Below are positions 27,867-37,595 of a DNA stretch of 64,000 nt, piece by piece. The translations under genes were made by a program, and so were the position numbers. Positions within the stretch are counted from its first letter, which is position 1. Each line of letters opens with the position of its first letter. A model generated the notes under the pieces. The model saw only the letters and a program-made list of their open reading frames with translations. It was not told the DNA's origin and did not search any database. Source of the stretch: Hyalangium ruber (GTDB lineage Bacteria; Myxococcota; Myxococcia; Myxococcales; Myxococcaceae); the NCBI RefSeq assembly GCF_034259325.1, contig NZ_JAXIVS010000015.1, forward strand, positions 264,144 to 328,143. Reading direction: 5' to 3'.

Positions 27867-27895
27867 AATGTAGAGAACGTTTGACAACCGAGCAA
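27867..27895 (-). promoter_or_regulatory. Possible sigma70-type promoter for greA
   Basis: On the minus strand, TTGCTC (-35, 27890-27895) and TACATT (-10, 27867-27872) are separated by 17 bases, 86 bases upstream of the greA ATG, in an AT-richer part of the divergent intergenic region. Consensus match is moderate. Confidence 0.4.
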
Positions 27896-27963
27896 ACGAA
27901 AGCGGCAGGCCCTGTGCGGCTGGGCCTTGGGTGTCTGGCAGGCAACCCATTAGGCTGGCCGCC

Positions 27964-28491
27964 ATGCTGCTGGTCCGTGAGGTCCGAACGCTGGCGGGGA
28001 ACCTGACGAACGAAGACTTTCGTCGGCAGGTGGGCCCCTTCGTCCTCGTGCGGCGGCCGCCGGACCCCGTGGTGGCGAAGATGGCGATGCGGCTGGGGGC
28101 CCAGCGCACCAAGGTGGCGCGCACCTCGGCCGACTCCAAGATTCTGATGGCGGAGCTGCTCCAGCAGTTCGATGATCTGGGCGTGGCCACCCTCCCCCCC
28201 ATCCACGGCAGCGAGGAGCTGACGGTCGGGCGACTGCCCGACAACGATCTCGTGGTGGATGACCCCTCCGTGTCCAAGCGCCACGCGATGCTGCGGTGGG
28301 ACAACGTGGCGCGCCGGTGCGTGGTGTCGGACCTGGGCTCGCGCAACGGAACGACGATCAACGCCGACTACGTACGCGATCCGAACACGATGGTGAGCGA
28401 CGGGGACGTGCTGAGCTTCGGGGACGCGGAGTTCTGCTTCCTGGAGACCTCCAGCCTCCTGGCCATGCTGCGCACCCACCAGCCCCTCTGA
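27964..28491 (+). CDS. FHA domain protein (first of tandem pair)
   Basis: A 175-residue protein with a C-terminal forkhead-associated domain, which binds phosphothreonine. The core motifs are clear: LTVGRLPDNDLVV (GR), SVSKRHAMLRW (SxxH), and VSDLGSRNGTTIN (N-G). The N-terminal 75 residues (VREVRTLAGNLTNEDFRRQV) are shared with the next gene but not with FHA proteins in general. It is likely a reader for Hanks-type kinases in the cytoplasm. The ATG at 27964 is chosen over an upstream frame. It is divergent from greA and 10 bases from its paralogue. Confidence 0.92.
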   Translation: MLLVREVRTLAGNLTNEDFRRQVGPFVLVRRPPDPVVAKMAMRLGAQRTKVARTSADSKILMAELLQQFDDLGVATLPPIHGSEELTVGRLPDNDLVVDDPSVSKRHAMLRWDNVARRCVVSDLGSRNGTTINADYVRDPNTMVSDGDVLSFGDAEFCFLETSSLLAMLRTHQPL

Positions 28492-28501
28492 GACGACCCA
28501 C

Positions 28502-29029
28502 GTGATCTCGGTCAAAGAACTGCGAGCGCTCGGCGCATCCCTCCCGGCGGGGACGTTCCGCCGCCAGCTCGGGCCCTTCGCCCTCATCCAGCGCCCGCCC
28601 AGCGAGTCCTCCTCGGCGGTGCTGGCCCCCACCCGCGTGGCGGATACGGGGACGATCGAGCTGGGCATGCTCTCGCTGCTGTTCGAGTTCGAGAACCTGC
28701 TCGTCGCCACGCTGCCGCCGCTGAAGGAGACGGACGCGCTCACCATCGGGCGGCTGCCGGACTGCGACGTGGTGCTGGAGGACTCCTCGGTGTCCAAGAT
28801 GCACGCGCAGCTGCGCTGGAGCGAGGCCGACCGCCGCTGCACGGTGAAGGACCTGGGCTCGCGCAACGGCACGTTCCTCAACGGCGCCACCCTTGGGGAC
28901 CGCGAGGTGACGCTGCGGGACGGGGACATCCTGAGCTTCGGCTACGTGCAGTTCTGGTTCCTGCTCACGGAGACGCTGTACGCCCGGCTGCGGAACCCAC
29001 CCGGCGGGATGGGCTCTCACAGCGGGTAG
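28502..29029 (+). CDS. FHA domain protein (second of tandem pair)
   Basis: A 175-residue paralogue of the preceding gene with the same layout and length. The N-terminal module (VKELRALGASLPAGTFRRQL) is followed by an FHA domain with LTIGRLPDCDVVLED, SVSKMHAQLRW and VKDLGSRNGTFLNG, all key phosphothreonine-binding residues present. It starts with GTG at 28502, 10 bases after the first FHA stop, so the pair is cotranscribed and arose by tandem duplication. Pairing of two diverged readers suggests that they recognise different phosphoproteins or form a heteromer (inference). Confidence 0.92.
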   Translation: MISVKELRALGASLPAGTFRRQLGPFALIQRPPSESSSAVLAPTRVADTGTIELGMLSLLFEFENLLVATLPPLKETDALTIGRLPDCDVVLEDSSVSKMHAQLRWSEADRRCTVKDLGSRNGTFLNGATLGDREVTLRDGDILSFGYVQFWFLLTETLYARLRNPPGGMGSHSG

Positions 29030-29035
29030 GCCGGC

Positions 29036-30190
29036 TCAGGGACCCGGCGTGAACGTGAGCGCCCGGCGCATCGTGGAGCGGATGCTGCTGGGGGGCGTGA
29101 GCGCGAAGATCCGATTCCGCACCCAGCGCGCGGCGGCGTTCTCCCACTGGGCCACCCCACCGAGGCGACGGGACCGGACCACGAAGTCATTGGCGCGCGG
29201 CACCCGCAGGGCCTCGTAGCGCGACAGGGCCGTGGGCAGCTCCGCCTCGCGGGCCAGGCAGCGCGCCAGCACCACCGCGTCCTCCACCGCCTGTCCGCCA
29301 CCCTGCCCCATGTTCGGAGTCATCGGGTGCGCAGCGTCCCCCAGCAGCACCACGCGCCCGCGTGACCAGTGCGGCACCGGGGGCCGATCGAGGATGTCGG
29401 TGCGCACGATCGCGGCCGCCTGCGTGTTCTCGATGAGGGCGCGGATGGGCGCGTGCCAGTCCGAGAAGCGCGAGAGGAGCTCGGTGCGCGAGTCCGGAGC
29501 ATCGATTCCGCCCTGGGGCGCGTTGGCGGTGGCGAACCAGTAGGTACGCCCGCCATCGATGGGCACGATGCCGAAGCGGGCCCCGCGCCCCCAGCTCTCG
29601 GAGGTGGCGGACGGGTCCGCGATGCCGGGCACCTCGCACACCCCGCGCCAGCTCGTGTAACCCGCGTACCGGGGCTCGCCATCGTTCAACAGTTGGGCAC
29701 GCACCACGGAGCGCAGGCCGTCGGCGCCCACCAGCAGATCGCCCTGGACCTCGGAGCCATCGGAGAGCCGGACGAAGAGGCCGCCGGGCTCGTCGCGGAA
29801 GCTCACCACCTTCACCCCGAGGGTGAGCGACTCGGAGCCCAGCGCCTCCTGAAGCGTCTCCTGGAGCCGGGCCCGGTGGATGGCGATCATCGGCGCGCCG
29901 AGCTCCTCGGCCATCTCGCCCACCAGCATCGTCCCCAACGTGCGGCCCTGCTGATCCTGGATGGAGCCGCGCTGCATGACATGGCCGGCCGCGGCGACAG
30001 CCGCATCGACTCCGATCGTCCGGAACGCGAGCATCGCGTTGGCCTGCATGGTGATGCCGGCGCCGATGGGGCGCAGGGTCGCGGCACGCTCGAAGACCCG
30101 GACGGAGAAGCCTGCCCGGCGCAGGGCGACCCCCAACGTGAGACCTCCGATGCCCGCGCCCGCGATGAGAATCGTCCGGTTCGTATCCAT
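29036..30190 (-). CDS. FAD-dependent aromatic-type monooxygenase
   Basis: A 384-residue flavoprotein of the PHBH/UbiH (group A) monooxygenase family. The N-terminal dinucleotide-binding motif is ILIAGAGIGGLTLGVAL, the DG motif is VGADGLRSVVRAQLL, and the second FAD motif is VLLGDAAHPMTPNMGQGGGQ. It should hydroxylate an aromatic or conjugated substrate using NAD(P)H and O2; the substrate is unknown. The ATG at 30190 puts the Rossmann motif at the normal distance from the start. It converges on the second FHA gene with a 6-base gap and diverges from the lipoprotein gene at 30289. Confidence 0.93.
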   Translation of the reverse strand: MDTNRTILIAGAGIGGLTLGVALRRAGFSVRVFERAATLRPIGAGITMQANAMLAFRTIGVDAAVAAAGHVMQRGSIQDQQGRTLGTMLVGEMAEELGAPMIAIHRARLQETLQEALGSESLTLGVKVVSFRDEPGGLFVRLSDGSEVQGDLLVGADGLRSVVRAQLLNDGEPRYAGYTSWRGVCEVPGIADPSATSESWGRGARFGIVPIDGGRTYWFATANAPQGGIDAPDSRTELLSRFSDWHAPIRALIENTQAAAIVRTDILDRPPVPHWSRGRVVLLGDAAHPMTPNMGQGGGQAVEDAVVLARCLAREAELPTALSRYEALRVPRANDFVVRSRRLGGVAQWENAAARWVRNRIFALTPPSSIRSTMRRALTFTPGP

Positions 30191-30288
30191 GTCCAGAGGT
30201 GTAGACCTTGGGACCTCCACTGACAATGGACAAGGCGCGTCACTCGGACCCGTTGTCGGTGAAGCGTCGATGGGGTTTCCTTCGGAGG

Positions 30289-32223
30289 ATGAGAACCCCG
30301 AGCTTCGTCCTCGCCCGCGCTCCCGTCTGGCTCCTGGTGGTGCTGCTGGCCGCCGCGTGCGGCAAGCCCGAGGAGATGACCGTCATCCAGGAGGGCGTGG
30401 AGCTGCGAGAGACCGCCCACGTCGACGCGGCGGTGGCGGAGAAGCTGCCGCTGGGGGCGCGGGTCACCCTGCATGCGCCTCACTTCTGGGAGGACTCGGA
30501 GTGGCACCGCATCGAGACGAAGGCGGGCCCTCGCTGGACGAAGCTGGAGGGGCTGGCCCCCTACCCGCTCCGAGGAGAGACGCGGTTCGTTCGGGTGGAG
30601 GAGCTGCCAGTCCGCGCGACGCGGGAGTCCTCGGGTCGCCTCCTCGAGACGGTGCTGAAGCTGGGGGACGAGGTGCAGTTGCTGGCCGCGGAGCCACCGG
30701 GTGAACAGGACTACCGGGGCGTCATTCGCGGCGGGCTGCTGCTGGGCTACGTGGACGGGTTCGGGCTCGGCGCGGAGAAGCCCACGACGCGCAACCTCCT
30801 GGAGACCGCGAAGGAGTACCTCCGGCAGGGGGACATGGCGCGCACGAAGGCGCTGGCCCGGGCCGCCGCGACGATGGCCGAGGGCACCGGCAGGAGCGGC
30901 GCGCTCGTCCAGGCGCTGGAGCAAGCGGAGACGGAGCCGTCCGCGCTGCTGGACGAGCTGACCAGCTTTGGAGAGAAGGCGTATGGCGACACCCCGCCGG
31001 CCAAGGGTGCCGTGGGCTACGTCGTCCCCTACCGGGCCTCGCTCCGGGAGGGTCCGGACCTGCGCGATCCCATCATCACCGTGCTCCCGGTGGAGGCGGC
31101 CGTGGAGGTGCAGGTGCTCCAGGGAGAGTGGGCACAGGTGGCGCTCATCGCGAAGCAGACGCCGTGGATGTCGGTCGATCTGGGGGACCTCGCCCAGGTC
31201 CAGGCGGGAGACACGGCGGAGCTCTCCTCGGCCCAGCGAGGCGCCCGCGCCCGAGGCTACCTGCAGCTCACCTCGATCCAGGCCAAGCGCCTGAGCCCAG
31301 CCGAGCACCTCGCCAAGGTGAACGCCCTGTCCCGAGAGGAGCACGAGGAGCAACGGCTGGAGCTGCTCAAGCGGGCGCTGGTGATCGCCGAAGCGAAGGA
31401 TGTGTCCCAGATCGCCCCGGCGCTGATCGACGAGGCCTTCCAGTCCGAGCGCTACCGCCTGGCGGTCGCCGCGGCCGTCCGCATGAAGGAGCCAGAGCGG
31501 GCCCAGGACGCCCCGGACAAGGGTTGGCGGATCGAGACGGTCACCAGCATCTACGGGTGCTCGGGGCCTCCCCTGGAGGCGCAGGTCGAGCGGGTGGACT
31601 TCGAGCCGGACAACGACTACCCCAAGCCCGCTGGCAGTGTCTGCGCGCTGGTCACGGGGTTCTCCTCCCCCTGTGACGTGTGCCTGTCGGACCTGGCCGA
31701 GTACGACGATGAGGAGCGTCAGCGCGTTCTGAAGGACAAGGTGGGCGTCGACAACGCCCTCAGCACCCACGAGGACGTCATCACCCGTCACCTCAAGGCC
31801 ACCACGAACCTGGAGGATGCCTACCCCCGGCCGTCACGGATGAAGGTGACGGTGCGCACGGCCGCCGGCGCCCCGCCCGGCCGCCTCTTCCTCTTCGAGC
31901 TGCCGCTGGAGGTGGATCGCTACCAGCCCAAGCTGGCGATCTCTCCCTCCTTCAAGGAAGCCCGCGTGTCCGAGGTGGCGCTGTTGGACTCCGCGGCCCA
32001 GGGCAAGTGGGAGTACTGGATGAGCACCCTGCAGTGGGAAGACGTGGCCCACGGCGCGGTGTTCGCTCCAGAGCCGAAGGCGGCCCGGAAGGCGGTGCAG
32101 GACTTCGCGCGTGCCCTCAAGGCCAACCCTGCGGAGGTGCGCTCCCGGAACGAGTCGGCGGGCGTGGTGTACGCGGTCCACGTCTCGGAGCACTGCGGCA
32201 GGTGCCCCGGCCGTCGCGAGTGA
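30289..32223 (+). CDS. SH3-domain lipoprotein, hypothetical
   Basis: A 644-residue secreted lipoprotein. The signal peptide MRTPSFVLARAPVWLLVVLL ends in lipobox AAAC, so the mature protein starts at a lipidated Cys. Two SH3-like segments are visible (VIQEGVELRETAHVDAAVAE and VVPYRASLREGPDLRDPIIT), separated by a helical stretch. The C-terminal part carries paired cysteines (CALVTGFSSPCDVCLSD, and HCGRCPGRRE at the end). The ATG at 30289 is directly preceded by GGAGG; a GTG at 30259 would give an Arg-rich longer signal and is the alternative. The family is not recognised; a cell-envelope binding role is inferred. Confidence 0.8.
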   Translation: MRTPSFVLARAPVWLLVVLLAAACGKPEEMTVIQEGVELRETAHVDAAVAEKLPLGARVTLHAPHFWEDSEWHRIETKAGPRWTKLEGLAPYPLRGETRFVRVEELPVRATRESSGRLLETVLKLGDEVQLLAAEPPGEQDYRGVIRGGLLLGYVDGFGLGAEKPTTRNLLETAKEYLRQGDMARTKALARAAATMAEGTGRSGALVQALEQAETEPSALLDELTSFGEKAYGDTPPAKGAVGYVVPYRASLREGPDLRDPIITVLPVEAAVEVQVLQGEWAQVALIAKQTPWMSVDLGDLAQVQAGDTAELSSAQRGARARGYLQLTSIQAKRLSPAEHLAKVNALSREEHEEQRLELLKRALVIAEAKDVSQIAPALIDEAFQSERYRLAVAAAVRMKEPERAQDAPDKGWRIETVTSIYGCSGPPLEAQVERVDFEPDNDYPKPAGSVCALVTGFSSPCDVCLSDLAEYDDEERQRVLKDKVGVDNALSTHEDVITRHLKATTNLEDAYPRPSRMKVTVRTAAGAPPGRLFLFELPLEVDRYQPKLAISPSFKEARVSEVALLDSAAQGKWEYWMSTLQWEDVAHGAVFAPEPKAARKAVQDFARALKANPAEVRSRNESAGVVYAVHVSEHCGRCPGRRE

Positions 32224-32230
32224 GCCGAGG

Positions 32231-33625
32231 CTAGGCGGCCGCTCCCGCCTCGAAGCTGGCGGCGAGGGACTCCAGGGCCTCGGTGCGGGTCACCGCCAGC
32301 CGAGCGGTGGCTCGGGTGATGGGGACGGTGGCGGCGGGAGACTGGCTCCGCAGGAAGTCCTGCGCGGACATCGTCCCCTGGAAGAAGCGCTGGGAGTGGT
32401 CCATCCACCGGGGGATGGCGGCCTCACCGAACCGCCGGTAGAGGAACGAGGCGGCCGGAGAGGCGCGCAGGTCGAAGGACGTCTCGCTCGCCCGCCCGAA
32501 GGCGAGCACGGCGCGCAAGGTCGGGTCCTGGTCCTGCGCGATGTCCTCGGCGGGAGGCAGATAGTGCTCGAGCCGCTTGCTGGTCCCGGAGGGCTTGGGC
32601 AGCCCGCCCGTGAAGAGCTCGAGCGGCGCATCGCCTCCCGTGGCGATGGCCAGCGCCTCCAGGATCGCCACCGGGTAGAGCTTGGTGCGCAGGTAGCGCA
32701 CGGAGAAGTCCAGGTTGCGCGCGGTGGCCTCCAGGAGCTGCTGGTGCTCCTCGGGAGGCGGCTCACCCTGGTACTGGGGGAAGACCCGGGCGGGGGTGAG
32801 CGAGCTGAGGAAGCCCTCCATCTTGTGGAGGGCGATGCGGTACTCCCGGATCGAATAGACATCCGGCGTCCGGAGCGCGGGGTTCGTCTCCGGCAGCAGC
32901 TTCCAGGTGTTGTCGAGGAAGCGCGCGGGATCCGGATCAGCGAAGTTCTGCACGTCCCGGAAAGAGACGTGGAGCGCCCGGCGAACGGCCGCGTGGATCT
33001 CCTGCTCGTCCAGCCCGAGCGAGAAGCGGGCGTTGGCGCTCCGCATCCGGTCCGCCATGTTCTGGAAGGGCGAGCGGCCCTGCGCATCCAGGCCCCGGAA
33101 GGCAATGGTGCCCTCGATGCAGGCGACGATCTCGGCGATCGCGAACAGCGGCAGCCGGGGGGCCAGCTCCCGGGCGGCCACCAGCGCGCTCAGCAGCTCA
33201 TTGAGCCCGCTGAAGGGAGACAGGCGCGCTCCGGGCTGGACACCGAAGAGCTCATGAACGAGCTGGGCGGGCACATCGTCCTCGGCCAGCGGCTTGAGCA
33301 CGTACACGTTCGGCCCGGGCTCGGCGTACGCGCCCACCACGTTGTTGATGCGGGAGGACATGCCCTGATCCACCTGCACGTAGACGATGTCGTGAAACAG
33401 GCCGGCCAGGGCCTCGATGGCATCGGTCGTCTGGGTGAGATCGAAGACATGGTCGTGGGTGTGGAAGAGGCGCGCGCGGCCGGCCATGGCCTCGTCCACG
33501 ATGACGCTCCAGCGCTCGACCTCGGCGGGCGGAGCCGGGTGCCCCAAGTCGCGCAGAGCTCCAGCGAAGGTGTGGATGATGCGGTGGATGGGGGCGAGCT
33601 CTTCGCCTTCGGCACGGCTGTACAT
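32231..33625 (-). CDS. HD-superfamily-like hypothetical protein
   Basis: A 464-residue cytoplasmic protein. The N-terminal 100 residues contain ARLFHTHDHVFDLTQTTD and AIEALAGLFHDIVYVQVD, matching the H...HD metal-binding pattern of predicted HD-superfamily phosphohydrolases (compare YHNxxH and FHDxxY in that group). The rest is helical and not recognised (for example DVQNFADPDPARFLDNTWKL). The ATG at 33625 is preferred over an upstream Met at 33694 because it lies closest to a G-rich site and gives MYSRAEGEELAPIHRII. It could hydrolyse a phosphoester or nucleotide, but the substrate is unknown. It is convergent with the SH3 lipoprotein gene (7-base gap). Confidence 0.75.
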   Translation of the reverse strand: MYSRAEGEELAPIHRIIHTFAGALRDLGHPAPPAEVERWSVIVDEAMAGRARLFHTHDHVFDLTQTTDAIEALAGLFHDIVYVQVDQGMSSRINNVVGAYAEPGPNVYVLKPLAEDDVPAQLVHELFGVQPGARLSPFSGLNELLSALVAARELAPRLPLFAIAEIVACIEGTIAFRGLDAQGRSPFQNMADRMRSANARFSLGLDEQEIHAAVRRALHVSFRDVQNFADPDPARFLDNTWKLLPETNPALRTPDVYSIREYRIALHKMEGFLSSLTPARVFPQYQGEPPPEEHQQLLEATARNLDFSVRYLRTKLYPVAILEALAIATGGDAPLELFTGGLPKPSGTSKRLEHYLPPAEDIAQDQDPTLRAVLAFGRASETSFDLRASPAASFLYRRFGEAAIPRWMDHSQRFFQGTMSAQDFLRSQSPAATVPITRATARLAVTRTEALESLAASFEAGAAA

Positions 33626-33687
33626 ACCCCCACTATAGTCTCCAAGGCTGATCAACGGTCCTTTGCGGCCGCAATCTGGAGGGCGCC

Positions 33688-34326
33688 GTGCCAAAGCTTG
33701 TATACCGGGGAATACTCCTGCTGATGCTCGGTGGGGGCGGCGGCGTCCTGGCCCAGCAGCGGCCCACCTCCTCCGAGCGCTTCGTCACGGCGGCCCGGGA
33801 GGTGCTCGGTGTACCCTATGACTTCGGCGGCCGGCTCCGGGAAGCGGAGGACGGCATCGACTGCCAGGGCGTGCTCTTCTACGCGGCGGAGCGTGTCGGA
33901 CAGTGCGGCTGGAAGTCTTTCTCCGTAATGCCCACGCAGTCCGTCCCGGACGGAGAGCTGGGAGTGAGCGTGGAAGGCCTGTCGCCCGTGGCCTCCTCGG
34001 AGTTGGAGCTCTCGAAGCTCCAGCCGGGGGACGTGCTGCTGCTGGTCGGCCATGGCCGGAATCCGGCGGAGCCCTCCATCGGCATGCTGAAGGGCCAGCC
34101 GGTGTGGGTCTGGCACACCGGGCTCTACAGCGGCGGGGGCAAGTGGATCGTCGGGGACCACTTCGCGGGCCAGGTGGTGGAGGTGGACCTGAAGCAGTAC
34201 CTGGCCGAGCACGCGGACAGCTATGTCGGGCTGTGGGTGACCCGGATGGCCGAGGGCCCCCGCCCGAAGCGCTGCCGCAAGCACGCTCCCATGAAGCTCA
34301 CCCCGGCCCACCGAACGGCGAGGTGA
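33688..34326 (+). CDS. NlpC/P60-like secreted cysteine peptidase
   Basis: A 212-residue protein with an N-terminal signal peptide (LVYRGILLLMLGGGGGVLAQ). The body fits an NlpC/P60-type fold: VPYDFGGRLREAEDGIDCQG near residue 45-65 holds the catalytic Cys, and VWVWHTGLYSGGGKWIVGDH holds the catalytic His and the adjacent polar residue. Such enzymes cleave peptidoglycan peptides or related amides in the periplasm. A GTG start at 33688 is preceded by GGAGGG. The C-terminus is basic. The distance to the amidase is only 27 bases, but that gene is on the opposite strand. Confidence 0.8.
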   Translation: MPKLVYRGILLLMLGGGGGVLAQQRPTSSERFVTAAREVLGVPYDFGGRLREAEDGIDCQGVLFYAAERVGQCGWKSFSVMPTQSVPDGELGVSVEGLSPVASSELELSKLQPGDVLLLVGHGRNPAEPSIGMLKGQPVWVWHTGLYSGGGKWIVGDHFAGQVVEVDLKQYLAEHADSYVGLWVTRMAEGPRPKRCRKHAPMKLTPAHRTAR

Positions 34327-34353
34327 AGCCGAGCACCCCGCGCGGCGCCCGGT

Positions 34354-35802
34354 TCACCGTGCGGTCGAAACGTGAATCCGCGGCAGGCGCTGGGCCCAGG
34401 GGCGGGCCCGCTCGAGCTGCCCGGCCAGGCGGAACAGCGTGGCCTCGTCGCCCCAGCGCCCGGCGAACTGGGTCCCCACCGGCATTCCCTCGGCGCTCCA
34501 GTGGAGCGGCACGTTCATGGCGGGCTGGCCCGTCACGTTGAACAGGCCCGTGAACGCGCAGTACGAGAAGGTGCGAGAGGCCCACTCCTGAGCGGTCGTC
34601 GGCTCGTTCGCCTTCAGCACACCCAGCCGGTACGGCGCGAAGGGCATCGTAGGGGTGAGCAGGACGTCATGCTCCACGAAGAAGCTGGCCACCGCGCGCG
34701 TGACGCGGTTCACGATCGCGAAGGCCCGCTGCATCTCCAGGGACTTGAGGCCCAGGCCATGCTGCAAGGTGGCCCAGTTGGCGGCCTCGAGTGTATCGGG
34801 CCCTGGCTTCCGGCCCGTCATGCCGGCGAGTCCAAATGCCCAGCCCGCCAGCCCGGAGCTCCAGATGGCCAGCAACGCTTCCTCCATGACCTCGTGGACG
34901 TAATCCGGCCGCGCCTCGACCACTTCGTGGCCCAGGTCCTGGCACAGCCGCGCCACATCCTCCACCGCGGCCACGCACTCGGGGCTGACCGCGACTCGGG
35001 ACGCGGGTGAGGCGCGGGTGAAGGCGATGCGCAGGCGCCCGGGCTCCCGCTTCACCTCTTCCAGATAGGGCCGCTCCGGAGGAGCGATGTGGAACGGGGC
35101 GCCCACATCAGGCCCCATCGTGGCATCCAGCATGGCGGCGCTGTCGCGCACCGTCCGAGACAGGATGTGCTCCACGCCCATGCCGTTGAGCGGCTCCCCG
35201 ACATCGGGCCCGGAGGGAGTCCGGCCCCGAGTCGGCTTCAAGCCAAAGAGGCCGCACAGGGAGGCGGGGATGCGAATGGAGCCGCCCCCGTCATTCGCAT
35301 AGGCCAGGGGCACCATGCCGGAGCTCACGGCCGCCGCCGAACCGCCGCTCGAGCCGCCCGGGCTGTACTCCGGGTTCCACGGGTTCTGCGTGGCACCGTG
35401 CAGCACGGGCTCGGTGGTGGCGTTGAAGCCCAGCTCTGGCGTGTTGGTCCGCCCCAGCGGGACGAGGCCCGCCTTGCGGTAGCGCCCCATGAGCGCGGTG
35501 TCATGCGGCAGCACCAGCCCCTGGAACAGCCGGCTGCCGGAGTCCGAGGGGATTCCGGCCGCGTGCATCACCAGATCCTTGAACAGGAAGGGCAGCCCGG
35601 TGAAGGGGCCCTCGGGCAGGCCACGCTCCAGCGTGGTACGCGCCTCCTTCTCCAGCACATCGATGACGGCGTTGAGGGAGGGGTTCACCGCCTGGATGGC
35701 GGCCAGGGCGATCTCGACCAGCTCCTGGGGCTTTACTTCCCTTCGGCGGACGAGCTCCGCCAGGCCGAGACCATCGAACTTCGCGTACTCGCTCAAGTGC
35801 AT
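34354..35802 (-). CDS. Amidase, amidase-signature family
   Basis: A 482-residue amidase with the Ser-cisSer-Lys triad. The lysine is in [11 protein letters not shown] near residue 75; the signature [20 protein letters not shown] contains the cis-serine, and [19 protein letters not shown] holds the nucleophile serine. Members hydrolyse carboxamides; a GatA role is unlikely because there are no gatB/gatC neighbours. No signal peptide is seen, so it is probably cytoplasmic. The start at 35802 gives [20 protein letters not shown]. It is 12 bases downstream of the 5'-nucleotidase gene on the same strand, so cotranscription is possible. Confidence 0.94.
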   Translation of the reverse strand: MHLSEYAKFDGLGLAELVRRREVKPQELVEIALAAIQAVNPSLNAVIDVLEKEARTTLERGLPEGPFTGLPFLFKDLVMHAAGIPSDSGSRLFQGLVLPHDTALMGRYRKAGLVPLGRTNTPELGFNATTEPVLHGATQNPWNPEYSPGGSSGGSAAAVSSGMVPLAYANDGGGSIRIPASLCGLFGLKPTRGRTPSGPDVGEPLNGMGVEHILSRTVRDSAAMLDATMGPDVGAPFHIAPPERPYLEEVKREPGRLRIAFTRASPASRVAVSPECVAAVEDVARLCQDLGHEVVEARPDYVHEVMEEALLAIWSSGLAGWAFGLAGMTGRKPGPDTLEAANWATLQHGLGLKSLEMQRAFAIVNRVTRAVASFFVEHDVLLTPTMPFAPYRLGVLKANEPTTAQEWASRTFSYCAFTGLFNVTGQPAMNVPLHWSAEGMPVGTQFAGRWGDEATLFRLAGQLERARPWAQRLPRIHVSTAR

Positions 35803-35814
35803 GGCAAAGCTCCT

Positions 35815-37542
35815 CTATGGCAGCACGGTAATACGGCCCTGCGCCGGCGGAGTCAGCGGGTTGTGGGAGCGCAGATAGGCCTCGAGCACGTTGGTATCCA
35901 CGTCACCGGTGAGCAGATCCTTGCCCTCGGTGAAGACCAGGTAGTCGTCGCCACCGGAGGCCATGAAGTTGTTCACCGTGACGCGGTACTCCGCGTCCGG
36001 GCGGATGGGCGTGCCATGGAGGGTGATGGACGCCGGGTCGATCTTCTGCCCCACCGGCGCCGACTCGCTCCAGGCGTAGGTGAAGCCCTCGGACACCTGC
36101 ATCACGAGCCGGGTCGTTCCTCGGAACTGCTGCTCCAGCACCCGCTCGATCTGCGCGCCCGTGAGCGTCATCGTCACCATGTTGTTGGCGAAGGGCTGCA
36201 CGGTGAAGACCTCGCTGTAGGTGATGTCGCCGACGTTGATGTCGGCGCGCACGCCGCCCGGGTTCTGGAGGGCGATGACCGCGTTGCCCACCTGCGGGCC
36301 GCTCGTGGCCGCGAGCATGGCGTCCGCGACGACTCTGCCCATCGAGTAGTCACCGCCCTGGCCCGGCGGGAGCGGGCGAGGGGGGAGCTTCAGCTCGACC
36401 GGGGTGTTGCCGATGACGCGGTTGGCCAGGGGCGCGGCCCTGCTGACGTAGTCACTCACGAACGTGTCCACCTGGGGAGTCGCGGTGTCGCGGGTAACGA
36501 TGACGTTGCGCGCGGTGGCCTCCACCACGTCCCGGGTGGTGGGATCCAGCACCAGATCGATGTCGGTCACGAGGCGCCCATGGCTGGCGGCGCTGGTGAC
36601 GCGCTTGCCGTCGATGACGCAGTTGTACGCCTGGTGGGTGTGACCGGAGACGACCACGTCCACCGCGTCATCGAACCGCTCGGTGAGCTCCACGATGGGG
36701 CCGGAGATGCCCGGGCACGCGTCATACGCGCCCGTCGGCATGCCGCCCTCGTGCAGGACGACCACGATGGCCTCCACGCCCTGAGCCTTGAGGTCGGGGA
36801 CCAGGGCGTTGACGGTGTCCGCCTCGTCCTGGAAGGTGAGGCCACCGATACCGGCCGGGTTGACGATCTTCGAGGTGCCCTCGAGCGTCATCCCGATGAA
36901 GGCGACCTTCACACCCTCGAACTCCTTGATCTCGTAGGGAGGAAGGAGCGTCTCCTTCGTGGCCACGTTCTTGAAGACGTTGGCCGACAGGAACTTGAAC
37001 TTCGCGCCGGTGAAGGTCGTGGCGCCCTGGCACCCGTCGGCGTGGCAACCGCCGTTCTGCATGCGCAGCAGCTCGGCCTGGCCATCATCGAACTCGTGGT
37101 TGCCCACGCCGTTGATGTCCAGACCGATCAGGTTCATCAACTCGATGGTGGGCTCGTCGTGGAAGATGCCCGAGACCAACGGCGAGGCGCCGATCAGATC
37201 TCCCGCGGAGACGACCACCGTGTTCGGGTTCTCCTCCCGCAGCTTGGAGATGTGGTGGGCGAGGTAGGTCGCGCCGCCCGCGTTGACGTCGACGGTTCCG
37301 ACGCCACCGTCGGTGGTCGTGCTCGGGACCGTGATGCGCCCGTTGCTGCCGGAGGGAGCCTCCAGGTTGCCGTGAAAGTCATTGATGGCCAGCACCTGGA
37401 CGCGGACGGGCTCACGCGGCTTCGCTTCATCCCCACAGCTCACGTGGGACAAGAACAGGGAGCCGACGACGCCCGCCCCAAGGAACTTGAAAGCCATGGG
37501 GCGCTTCAACGCACGCAGAATGACGAAAGGAGAAGGAATCAT
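35815..37542 (-). CDS. 5'-nucleotidase/UshA-type metallophosphoesterase lipoprotein
   Basis: A 575-residue exported enzyme. The N-terminal metallophosphatase motifs are complete: LAINDFHGNLE, SAGDLIGASPL, GVGNHEFDDG, and GHTHQAYNC. The C-terminal 5'-nucleotidase domain follows (NPGGVRADINVGDITYSEVF, SGGDDYLVF). It cleaves nucleotides or sugar-nucleotides in the periplasm or on the surface. The signal region KFLGAGVVGSLFLSHVSC ends in a lipobox-like cysteine. The start may be 37542 or the internal ATG at 37497, which gives a normal 21-residue signal; neither has a strong ribosome site. The amidase lies 12 bases downstream. Confidence 0.93.
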   Translation of the reverse strand: MIPSPFVILRALKRPMAFKFLGAGVVGSLFLSHVSCGDEAKPREPVRVQVLAINDFHGNLEAPSGSNGRITVPSTTTDGGVGTVDVNAGGATYLAHHISKLREENPNTVVVSAGDLIGASPLVSGIFHDEPTIELMNLIGLDINGVGNHEFDDGQAELLRMQNGGCHADGCQGATTFTGAKFKFLSANVFKNVATKETLLPPYEIKEFEGVKVAFIGMTLEGTSKIVNPAGIGGLTFQDEADTVNALVPDLKAQGVEAIVVVLHEGGMPTGAYDACPGISGPIVELTERFDDAVDVVVSGHTHQAYNCVIDGKRVTSAASHGRLVTDIDLVLDPTTRDVVEATARNVIVTRDTATPQVDTFVSDYVSRAAPLANRVIGNTPVELKLPPRPLPPGQGGDYSMGRVVADAMLAATSGPQVGNAVIALQNPGGVRADINVGDITYSEVFTVQPFANNMVTMTLTGAQIERVLEQQFRGTTRLVMQVSEGFTYAWSESAPVGQKIDPASITLHGTPIRPDAEYRVTVNNFMASGGDDYLVFTEGKDLLTGDVDTNVLEAYLRSHNPLTPPAQGRITVLP

Positions 37543-37595
37543 GGGCGCGCAGGGAAATACCTGAAAACCGCTGCGCGCGGAACCACTCGGGAGCG

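Noticed and set aside
29887..31791. 634-codon minus frame across the monooxygenase start and SH3 lipoprotein gene
   Set aside because: Conflicts with two supported genes on their own strands and has no domain.
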